Assembly: GCA_937959375.1 (NCBI GenBank)
Contig: CALGLS010000450.1
Span: forward strand, 1-5,002
Source of the DNA: an uncultured Saprospiraceae bacterium
GTDB taxonomy: Bacteria; Bacteroidota; Bacteroidia; Chitinophagales; Saprospiraceae
DNA: 5,002 nt
Direction: 5' to 3'
A program made the position numbers and the translations under genes. This document shows positions 1 through 4,942 of this stretch, piece after piece. Numbering within the stretch: position 1 is the stretch's first letter; each line of letters starts with the position of its first letter. A model generated the notes under the pieces. That model did no database searches and had not been told where the DNA came from. It saw only the letters and a program-made list of their open reading frames with translations.

Positions 1-1
1 C

Positions 2-559
2 AACGTTGGTCCTGCATCAAATGATGTTGTCATTCGAAAAGGCCTAGCAATAGGTGCTGATGATGCCGCTCGTATCGATATGGATCCTAAAAGTGCTTTA
101 TCTACAGCACAACAAATTGCAGCTTTTGCAAAAGAAGGAAATTACGACATTGTTTTTCTTGGAAAAGAAACCATCGATTATAACGGTGCAGAAGTAGGTT
201 CAATGTTAGCAGAAATGCTAGATATGCCTTACATCTCTTTCGCAACCAAACTTGATGTTGCTGGAAACACTGCTACAGTATCTCGTGATATTGAAGGTGG
301 ATCTGAAGTTGCTGAACTAGAAACACCTTTCGTAATCAGTGCAGCTAAGGGTTTAGCTGAACAACGCATCCCAAACATGCGTGGTATCATGATGGCGAAA
401 AGAAAACCTTTAAACGTTGTAGCTCCTGTTGAAGTAGCAGAACAAATCAAGACCGTACAATTTGAACTTCCTGGCGAAAAGTCAGCAGTGAAAATGATTG
501 ATCCTGAAAATATGGATGAATTGGTTCGTTTACTTCATGAAGAAGCGAAGGTGATTTAA
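2..559 (+). CDS. etfB: Electron transfer flavoprotein subunit beta, 5'-truncated by window edge
   Basis: This is the beta subunit of the soluble electron transfer flavoprotein, which with EtfA takes electrons from acyl-CoA and related dehydrogenases and passes them to ETF:quinone oxidoreductase. The open frame runs from base 2 to a TAA stop, giving 185 residues; about 60 N-terminal residues of the usual 245-250 lie outside the window, so an internal Met at base 80 is not the start. Visible ETF-beta features are VGPASNDVVIRKGLAIGADD near the beginning, LGKETIDYNG, the RDIEGGSEV strand, the partner-recognition region KGLAEQRIPNMRGIMMAKRK, and a C-terminus ending LLHEEAKVI, which I recall from Bacteroidota homologues. 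Where human EtfB has the AMP-contacting N-Q-T triplet, this protein has A-E-V. It lies 157 bases upstream of etfA on the same strand, presumably as one operon. Family assignment is very secure. Confidence 0.95.
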   Translation, partial: NVGPASNDVVIRKGLAIGADDAARIDMDPKSALSTAQQIAAFAKEGNYDIVFLGKETIDYNGAEVGSMLAEMLDMPYISFATKLDVAGNTATVSRDIEGGSEVAELETPFVISAAKGLAEQRIPNMRGIMMAKRKPLNVVAPVEVAEQIKTVQFELPGEKSAVKMIDPENMDELVRLLHEEAKVI

Positions 560-583
560 GTAAGTAATTAATATGAAAGGGGA

Positions 584-611
584 CCGAAGTCGGAAGACGG
601 AAGACCGAAGT
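584..611. repeat. Four tandem 7-base units in the etfB-etfA spacer
   Basis: Four contiguous heptamers can be read directly: CCGAAGT, CGGAAGA, CGGAAGA, CCGAAGT. The core GAAG recurs at 586, 593, 600 and 607, exactly 7 bases apart. The outer two units are identical and the inner two are identical. The cluster is non-coding and starts 25 bases after the etfB stop. Heptamer repeats of this sort (STRR-like) are known from bacterial intergenic regions; whether this one belongs to a dispersed family in this genome cannot be judged from one window. Confidence 0.75.
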
Positions 612-675
612 TACGCTTGTATGTATCATTCGAATTTCCTACGACATTGGGTTTCACGATTATAGGAAACTTCGG
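605..675 (+). repeat. Nested inverted repeats (possible mRNA hairpin) in etf operon spacer
   Basis: CCGAAGTT at 605-612 is the exact reverse complement of AACTTCGG at 668-675. Inside it, TTTCCTA at 635-641 pairs with TAGGAAA at 663-669. The two stems compete only for bases 668-669, so a slightly trimmed inner hairpin could stack within the outer one. The outer left arm is the last heptamer of the tandem cluster. If transcribed, this would fold between the two etf coding regions; effects on relative EtfB/EtfA expression or mRNA stability are speculation. There is no T-tract directly after it that would make it an obvious terminator. Confidence 0.45.
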
Positions 676-716
676 ACTAAATAGTTTCAAAGAAAATTAA
701 AAAAATAATATCAAAT

Positions 717-1667
717 ATGATTTTAGTATTTGCAGAAAGTACAAAAGGCCAGTTTAAGAAATCTGTTTTCGAAGCAGTGACTTACGGAGCCAAATTAGCA
801 GCCTCCATGGGCACTAGTTGTGCTGCAGTGACAATGGGAGAGGTGAATGATGCAGGTCAATTAGGTGTTTACGGAGCAACAAAAGTTTACAACGTCGCTG
901 GCGTTGGAGCATTCGATTCACAAGTATATAGCGCAGTATTGGCCGATGCAGCTAAGCAATTAGAAGCACAAGTTGTCATCATGCCTGTTTCTTCTACTGG
1001 AAAATCTATCTTCGGTAGAGTAGCAGTAAAGCTAGGCGCAGGTTGTGTATCTGGCGTTACCGCTTTACCAAACTTAGATGGTGGTTTTAAAGTAAAAAAG
1101 AATGTTTTCTCAGGTAAGGCTGTTGCTGAGTATGAAATTACAACTCCAGTAAAAGTTTTGTCCCTAATGGGAAATACACTTCCACCAGAAAGTACAGGAG
1201 CAGCTGCGACTGTAGAAGCACTTGACATTGCAGTTCCTGCAGCAAGAGTTCGCGTAAAAGAAGTAAAGACAATCGATGGTATTGTTCCGCTTCCTGAAGC
1301 AGAATTAGTAGTATCAGCTGGACGTGGTATGAAAGGCCCTGAAAACTGGGGAATGATTGAAGAGATGGCAACAATACTGGGAGCAACAACGGCTTGTTCT
1401 CGCCCAGTTGCAGATACAGGATGGCGCCCTCACCATGAGCACGTAGGTCAAACAGGTGTTGCGATTTTACCAAATCTATATATTGCTGTTGGTATCTCAG
1501 GAGCGATTCAGCATTTGGCTGGTGTCAATCAATCAAAAGTAATTGTAGTGATTAATAAAGATCCAGAAGCACCATTCTTCAAAGCTGCTGATTATGGCGT
1601 CTTGGGTGATTTGTTTGAGGTAGTACCTCGTTTGAACGAAGCATTAAAGAAGTATAAAGCAAGCTAG
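717..1667 (+). CDS. etfA: Electron transfer flavoprotein subunit alpha
   Basis: This is the FAD-carrying alpha subunit of the electron transfer flavoprotein, partner of the EtfB encoded just upstream. It has 316 residues, normal for the family. The N-terminal adenine-nucleotide-hydrolase-like domain starts MILVFAESTKGQFKK, and the C-terminal FAD domain begins near residue 195. FAD-site motifs are intact: SAGRG (200-204), SRP (228-230), VGQTG (243-247), AVGISGAIQH (257-266), INKDPEAPFF (279-288), ADYGVLGDLF (291-300). By alignment from memory, R203, S228, R229, Q245, T246, S261, H266, N280 and D298 occupy the human FAD-contact positions. The ATG fits the family N-terminus and an in-frame TAA at 678 limits upstream extension. 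No strong Shine-Dalgarno is visible in the A-rich leader, as is usual in Bacteroidota. It is probably co-transcribed with etfB and ends at the hairpin at 1684-1731. Confidence 0.97.
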   Translation: MILVFAESTKGQFKKSVFEAVTYGAKLAASMGTSCAAVTMGEVNDAGQLGVYGATKVYNVAGVGAFDSQVYSAVLADAAKQLEAQVVIMPVSSTGKSIFGRVAVKLGAGCVSGVTALPNLDGGFKVKKNVFSGKAVAEYEITTPVKVLSLMGNTLPPESTGAAATVEALDIAVPAARVRVKEVKTIDGIVPLPEAELVVSAGRGMKGPENWGMIEEMATILGATTACSRPVADTGWRPHHEHVGQTGVAILPNLYIAVGISGAIQHLAGVNQSKVIVVINKDPEAPFFKAADYGVLGDLFEVVPRLNEALKKYKAS

Positions 1668-1683
1668 TTTATAGCTACTTATT

Positions 1684-1731
1684 CCTCCCTTTCGATAATT
1701 TGATGAAAATTATATATTAGCGAAAGGGAGG
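1684..1731 (+). terminator. Hairpin terminator after etfA
   Basis: CCTCCCTTTCG (1684-1694) is the perfect reverse complement of CGAAAGGGAGG (1721-1731). After one mismatch, four further pairs (1696-1699 with 1716-1719) extend the stem. It begins 16 bases after the etfA stop and is followed by GTTTAGCTTT, a modest T-rich tail. Its position and shape suit an intrinsic terminator for the etfB-etfA transcript; the broken T tract lowers certainty. Confidence 0.65.
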
Positions 1732-1926
1732 TTTAGCTTTGGAAGACTTCCAGAGAATTCTTATATTAAATTATTAATTGATTTCAAAGAGGGCAGAAGT
1801 CTGTGATAATGAATTAATTATACTTTTTCTTTAGTATTTAATTCGTTGAAAATCAGTAGATGGTATGGAATTTGGAGTGTATTACACAATAATTTCCATT
1901 TTAACTTACCTCAGCACTAGAGCAAT

Positions 1927-2565
1927 ATGAAAAAAATAGAATTAGATATCGTCGCTTTGTCTCACAGTGTCACGCAATCCCATAATTACGCCGTAGTTTT
2001 GGGGGAACAAGACGGTTCTAGAAGACTACCTATCGTTATAGGTGGTTTTGAAGCTCAGGCTATAGCAGTTGCTATGGAACGCATGACTCCAAATAGACCA
2101 CTCACGCACGACCTTTTTAAAAACACCTTAAGCACTTTTGAAGTTGAACTCAAAGAAGTGATTATCAATAACTTGTTGGAAGGGATCTTCTATGCACGAT
2201 TGGTTTGTATTAAGAATGGTGAAGTGGTGGAAATAGATTCGAGAACGTCTGATGCATTAGCAATGGCTGTTCGCTTCAATTGTCCAATTTATACCTACGA
2301 ATTTATTCTAGATGCAGCAGGTGTTATTTTGGAAGATCCAGATGAAGATGATGCACCAAAACCGTCATCACCTACACCAAAGAAGAGAAGAAAGAAAGCA
2401 GCAACATCAAGCACTTCAAAAGGGAGTTCGCTTTCTCAATATTCTGACGTTGACCTTGAGCAAATGCTTAATGAAGTTTTGGGTGAGGAAGATTATGAAC
2501 GTGCTGCTGAAATCCGTGATGAATTGAAGAAACGAGGTGAGGTAAAAGGCGGAGAAGAAAAATAA
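1927..2565 (+). CDS. Bifunctional nuclease (DUF151/BFN) domain protein with C-terminal UvrB/UvrC motif
   Basis: The 212-residue protein carries an N-terminal DUF151 (bifunctional nuclease, BFN) domain, about residues 1-135. Recognisable parts are LPIVIGGFEAQAIA (34-47), RPLTHDL (57-63) and EIDSRTSDALAMAVRFNCPI (102-121). An acidic stretch (EDPDEDDAP, 136-144) leads into a basic, Ser/Thr-rich, probably disordered linker with PKKRRKK (151-157). The C-terminus, about 176-203, is a UvrB/UvrC (UVR) helical-hairpin motif: DLEQMLNEVLGEEDYERAAEIRDELKKR contains its typical DYERAAEIRDEL core. Homologues in plants have reported DNase/RNase activity, but the bacterial role is not settled. The UVR motif suggests interaction with a partner such as a repair or Clp/McsA-type protein (inference). 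The start is well fixed: an in-frame TAG lies at 1918-1920. It stands alone between two terminators. Confidence 0.9.
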   Translation: MKKIELDIVALSHSVTQSHNYAVVLGEQDGSRRLPIVIGGFEAQAIAVAMERMTPNRPLTHDLFKNTLSTFEVELKEVIINNLLEGIFYARLVCIKNGEVVEIDSRTSDALAMAVRFNCPIYTYEFILDAAGVILEDPDEDDAPKPSSPTPKKRRKKAATSSTSKGSSLSQYSDVDLEQMLNEVLGEEDYERAAEIRDELKKRGEVKGGEEK

Positions 2566-2586
2566 TTTAAGAAAATAAGTTTTATA

Positions 2587-2628
2587 AAAAAATCCCGAAT
2601 CGGCTTAGTTGCTGCTTCGGGATTTTTT
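2587..2628. terminator. Bidirectional intrinsic terminator between converging genes
   Basis: The left arm 2587-2599 (six A then ATCCCGAA's TCCCGAA) and right arm 2616-2628 (TTCGGGA then six T) are perfect 13-base reverse complements around a 16-base loop. Because an A tract precedes the GC stem and a T tract follows it, the hairpin reads as an intrinsic terminator on either strand. It lies 21 bases past the DUF151 stop on the + strand and 18 bases past the threonine aldolase stop on the - strand, so it plausibly serves both. Confidence 0.9.
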
Positions 2629-2646
2629 GTGCCATTCGTTTGTCCG

Positions 2647-3660
2647 TTAAAGTGACTCTAGCGTATCAATCACCTCAGTCACCATCTCAGCACTAACATC
2701 CAAATGCGTAACAAAGCGAACCGTCTGTGGACCAAATGGTACAGCCAATATTCCTTTAGCTTTCAAAACCTCCAAAAAGCTTTCAGCAGTATAAGGTGGT
2801 TTTACATCAAAGATTAAAATATTGGATTTAATTGGACGGATGTTTTCTGCAAAAGAACAGTTGGCAAGTACAGCACCCAATTGCTTTGCATGATCATTGT
2901 CTTCCTTGAGTCGATCAACATGATGATCCAAAGCGTAGATGCCAGCTGCAGCTAAATAACCAGCTTGTCGCATGCCGCCACCCATAACCTTTCGTACACG
3001 TCGAGCCTGTTTGAGTAGTTTTTGATCTCCAATTAATAAGGAACCTACCGGAGCACCCAATCCTTTTGACAAACAAATAGAAATCGAATCAAATAATTGA
3101 CCATGTGCTAACGTACTTTCTCCGGTCTCAACTAGTGCATTAAAAAGTCGAGCGCCATCAAGATGTAACCTTAGTCCCTTCTCTTTACAAAGTTTGCTGA
3201 TCGGTTTAATCTCATCAATCGTATAGAAACTGCCACCACCTTTATTACAAGTGTTTTCTAATACCACTAAGCGACTACGTGGCAACCAATCGTAATCAGG
3301 GCGGATCACTTCTTCAATTTGAGCAGCAGTCATTTTACCATATTCACCCTTTACCAAGTTTACCGCAATTCCCGAATTGAAACCATAGCCACCTGTCTCA
3401 TATTGATACACATGAGAATAGGTTTCGCAAATAAGTTCATCCAATCGCTCGGTATGCACATTGATGGCAATCTGATTGGTCATAGTACCAGACGGGCAGA
3501 AAAGTGCAGCTTCTTTACCAAACATAGCCGCAGCTTTTGCTTCTAACTTATTGATGGTTGGACATTCTCGAAAAACATCATCCCCAACTTCTGCTTGCAT
3601 CATAGCTTCGAGCATGGGAGGAGTTGGGCGTGTGACGGTGTCGCTAATTAGGTTGATCAT
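2647..3660 (-). CDS. ltaE: Low-specificity L-threonine aldolase (PLP-dependent)
   Basis: This is a fold-type I PLP enzyme of the beta-eliminating lyase/threonine aldolase family that cleaves L-threonine or L-allo-threonine to glycine and acetaldehyde in the cytosol. From the chosen ATG it has 337 residues, the usual length. It opens with the family signature INLISDTVTRPTPPM and AEVGDDVF. H83 (YSHVY) matches the cofactor-stacking histidine, D168 and R171 lie in HLDGARLFN, the Schiff-base lysine is K199 in CLSKGLGAPVGS, and R315 in VRFVTHLDVS fits the substrate-carboxylate arginine. The frame stays open upstream to a TTG at 3723 (358 residues), but those 21 extra residues lie partly in an inverted repeat and match no family sequence, so the ATG at 3660 is preferred. 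No Shine-Dalgarno is evident. Stereochemical preference cannot be read from sequence alone. The gene converges on the DUF151 gene. Confidence 0.95.
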   Translation of the reverse strand: MINLISDTVTRPTPPMLEAMMQAEVGDDVFRECPTINKLEAKAAAMFGKEAALFCPSGTMTNQIAINVHTERLDELICETYSHVYQYETGGYGFNSGIAVNLVKGEYGKMTAAQIEEVIRPDYDWLPRSRLVVLENTCNKGGGSFYTIDEIKPISKLCKEKGLRLHLDGARLFNALVETGESTLAHGQLFDSISICLSKGLGAPVGSLLIGDQKLLKQARRVRKVMGGGMRQAGYLAAAGIYALDHHVDRLKEDNDHAKQLGAVLANCSFAENIRPIKSNILIFDVKPPYTAESFLEVLKAKGILAVPFGPQTVRFVTHLDVSAEMVTEVIDTLESL

Positions 3661-3702
3661 GTGTGAGGTGTTGGGAGTCAGTGATATTAGTTTGCTATCA
3701 AA

Positions 3703-3773
3703 ATTCATTATTCGACGATTCAAAATTCCTTGGATGTAAATTTGAAGAAATATTGAATCGTCGAATAATGAAT
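3703..3773. repeat. Perfect 21-bp inverted repeat with 7/8-base periodic ATTC/GAAT cores
   Basis: Bases 3703-3723 are the exact reverse complement of 3753-3773, separated by 29 bases. The left arm carries ATTC at 3703, 3710, 3718 and 3725. The right side carries GAAT at 3755, 3763, 3770, 3778 and 3785, so both have alternating 7- and 8-base spacing. A second register exists: ATTCAAAATTC (3718-3728) also matches GAATTTTGAAT (3778-3788), so alternative foldings are possible. It lies just upstream of the threonine aldolase start. It could be a dispersed palindromic repeat, a remnant of a miniature mobile element, or an mRNA leader structure; the sequence alone does not decide. Confidence 0.8.
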
Positions 3774-3781
3774 CGTTGAAT

Positions 3782-3853
3782 TTTGAATAGTTCTTCTAAG
3801 CTGTCCCATCAAGAGAATCGCCTTGGTGCTTCACGTCAGAAGGACTATTTAAA
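3782..3853 (-). ncRNA. Candidate structured RNA / long-stem intergenic element
   Basis: Bases 3782-3797 pair with 3838-3853 over 16 positions, with G-T (wobble-type) pairs at 3785:3850 and 3792:3843 and no other mismatch. Within the 40-base interior, AAGC (3798-3801) pairs with GCTT (3828-3831), and CAAG (3810-3813) pairs with CTTG (3822-3825) around an 8-base loop. On the minus strand the interior reads CACCAAGGCGATTCTCTTGA followed by TGGGACAGC, a non-repetitive, GC-richer core inside AT-rich flanks, unlike a simple terminator. It begins 9 bases after the stop of the T9SS cargo gene and has no T tract after it. It may be a conserved Bacteroidota RNA; I considered the Flavo-1 motif but cannot confirm it from memory. 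Strand is assumed from the neighbouring genes. Confidence 0.4.
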
Positions 3854-3862
3854 TTCGGCTAA

Positions 3863-4639
3863 TTATTTAATAATCAAAGTTCGGTTAGCGTGATAAACTT
3901 CAGTATTGAGATGAAGGAAGTATGCGCCACTAGTTAGGTTTTCTAATGGTAAATCAATTTTTGTAGTTGGTCCATTTTGAGTTACCTCAAATTGACTAAT
4001 GAGTTTTCCTTGCGCATCAAAAATGCTAAGATCTAATGTACCAACATGATCAGCTTCATTCCATTCCAAAAAGCTTTGACTTGTAATTGGATTGGGGTAT
4101 AATTTAAAAGCAGCATCGTTTACAGGAGTGTTGACAGACATGGTTCCATCATTATTGAATCCAAAAGTTGGTGCCTGTTGAATGAAAGGTCCAGTGCCAT
4201 TTGGTATACGTGCCATAGAAATGTTGGCGTCTTGTTCACCAAATTGGACTGAGTCGACGTGTGTTTCGTTAGCAGTGGTTAGATAAATAGATTCGCCATC
4301 TTTTCCTAGTTTAAAAGTTGCGTGTAAAGGTCCTTGAGAAGCGTCATCATCAGCCCATATAATTAGGTAACCATTTGCGTTAATGCTAGTACCAGATGGA
4401 ATGGTCCATTTGTCTAGATTATCACCATTGTCAGAAAGATTATAACCGCTAAGGTCAATGGTTTGATTGGTGTTATTGTGAAGTTCAATCCAGTCGTCGT
4501 ACTGTCCTGCTTCATCTACGATTTGAGTTAGAGAGTCATTGTCAGCCATAAATTCGTTGATCGTTACGGTTTGGGCAAAAGATAGATTGGCCAACAGGAG
4601 GCAAGCTAAAAGAGTGAAAGTATGTTTAGGAGTAATCAT
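3863..4639 (-). CDS. Secreted lamin-tail-domain protein with type IX secretion sorting domain
   Basis: A 258-residue exported protein. Residues 1-22 form a signal peptide (basic TPKHT, hydrophobic LLACLLLANL, then SFA before Q23). Residues 24-150 form a lamin tail domain (LTD), an Ig-like beta sandwich: VTINEFMADND (26-36), YDDWIELHNNTNQTIDLSGY (47-66), LSDNGDNLDKW (68-78), FKLGKDGESIYL (109-120) and ISMARIPNGTG (140-150). Residues 178-258 are a T9SS type A sorting domain, from FKLYPNP to GAYFLHL and the terminal RTLIIK. The protein is therefore probably moved to the surface or medium by the Por system, with the sorting domain removed. No catalytic domain is present, so a binding or adhesive role is only an inference. 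A TTG at 4672 would extend it by 11 residues ahead of the signal peptide; the ATG at 4639 gives a normal signal sequence and is preferred. Confidence 0.88.
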   Translation of the reverse strand: MITPKHTFTLLACLLLANLSFAQTVTINEFMADNDSLTQIVDEAGQYDDWIELHNNTNQTIDLSGYNLSDNGDNLDKWTIPSGTSINANGYLIIWADDDASQGPLHATFKLGKDGESIYLTTANETHVDSVQFGEQDANISMARIPNGTGPFIQQAPTFGFNNDGTMSVNTPVNDAAFKLYPNPITSQSFLEWNEADHVGTLDLSIFDAQGKLISQFEVTQNGPTTKIDLPLENLTSGAYFLHLNTEVYHANRTLIIK

Positions 4640-4700
4640 AATCTGATATTTTTTGTAAAAATGATAAAGCAATTTTTTTTAAAGGGGTATTGTGTAACCA

Positions 4701-4708
4701 CAAATTTA
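4701..4708 (-). promoter_or_regulatory. Bacteroidota -7 promoter element for the T9SS cargo gene
   Basis: The minus strand reads TAAATTTG here, an exact match to the Bacteroidota -7 consensus TAnnTTTG. It would place the transcript start roughly 50-60 bases before the ATG at 4639. No clear TTG -33 box lies at the usual 19-base distance upstream, so the call rests on one element. Confidence 0.35.
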
Positions 4709-4780
4709 GTGATAAGCTAGAACATAAGGCCAGTAAGTATTCATTAAATTATGCGGATGTACGGTAAAAGAAGCTCGTAG

Positions 4781-4799
4781 TAGTGTAAAATATACACTA
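4781..4799. promoter_or_regulatory. Operator-like 19-bp dyad upstream of the NUDIX-like gene
   Basis: TAGTGTA (4781-4787) and TACACTA (4793-4799) are perfect 7-base inverted repeats with 5 bases between them. Half-site centres are 12 bases apart, compatible with a dimeric DNA-binding protein. It lies in the divergent intergenic region, about 14 bases before the candidate -33 box of the plus strand gene. NUDIX-family transcription factors (NrtR/AraR type) can bind sites beside their own genes, so self-regulation is one possibility, but the protein bound here is unknown. Confidence 0.45.
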
Positions 4800-4813
4800 A
4801 ACACCAGATTATT

Positions 4814-4843
4814 TTGGAAATCCGTTTGAAATGTCTAATTTTC
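4814..4843 (+). promoter_or_regulatory. Candidate Bacteroidota promoter for the NUDIX-like gene
   Basis: TTG at 4814-4816 is followed after 19 bases by TAATTTTC at 4836-4843. That matches the Bacteroidota pattern TTG, about 19 bases, TAnnTTTG, except that the last base is C instead of G. It would give a leader of roughly 90 bases before the ATG at 4943. Such short matches occur by chance in AT-rich DNA. Confidence 0.3.
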
Positions 4844-4942
4844 GAAACGAACAATAGTTAGATAATGCATAGGTGTTGATCTTAAATGCTTGAACCTGAG
4901 TGTTGTTACTACTTACATCTAATAATTAGGAAACGATATTTT

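Larger units (their letters stand above)
4640..4942. other. Divergent intergenic region, about 300 bases, no gene
   Basis: The T9SS cargo gene leaves on the minus strand and the NUDIX-like gene on the plus strand, so this stretch should contain both promoters. I see a good -7-like element for the minus strand at 4701-4708, a candidate -33/-7 pair for the plus strand at 4814-4843, and a 19-bp dyad at 4781-4799 between them. The remainder is AT-rich and I recognise no RNA gene, repeat or small coding frame in it. Confidence 0.5.

Noticed and set aside
584..611. Possible CRISPR or direct-repeat array
   Set aside because: Units are 7 bases with no spacers and no cas genes nearby; this is a simple tandem repeat.
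447..629. 60-codon minus-strand open frame over the etfB end and spacer
   Set aside because: Antisense to etfB and crosses the heptamer repeats; no recognisable protein features.
1138..1473. 111-codon minus-strand open frame opposite etfA (and similar frames at 229-450 and 887-1228)
   Set aside because: Entirely antisense to a conserved gene; composition is a Leu/Gln-rich shadow of the etfA codons and shows no family motif.
1734..1741. TAGCTTTG, an exact match to the Bacteroidota -7 consensus, upstream of the DUF151 gene
   Set aside because: It overlaps the tail of the etfA terminator, has no TTG box at suitable spacing and would imply a leader of about 180 bases; likely chance.
1877..1887. 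Short palindrome GTGTA-T-TACAC upstream of the DUF151 gene
   Set aside because: Only 5-base arms with a different spacing from the 4781-4799 dyad; too weak to call an operator.
2312..2527. 71-codon + frame inside the DUF151 gene
   Set aside because: A shifted reading of the linker-coding region; the DUF151/UVR frame fully explains the sequence.
3319..3739. Two + strand open frames opposite the threonine aldolase gene
   Set aside because: Antisense shadows of a complete, motif-rich enzyme gene.
4640..4672. TTG start giving 11 extra N-terminal residues to the T9SS cargo protein
   Set aside because: The extension would sit in front of a normal signal peptide; the ATG at 4639 gives a standard N-terminus.
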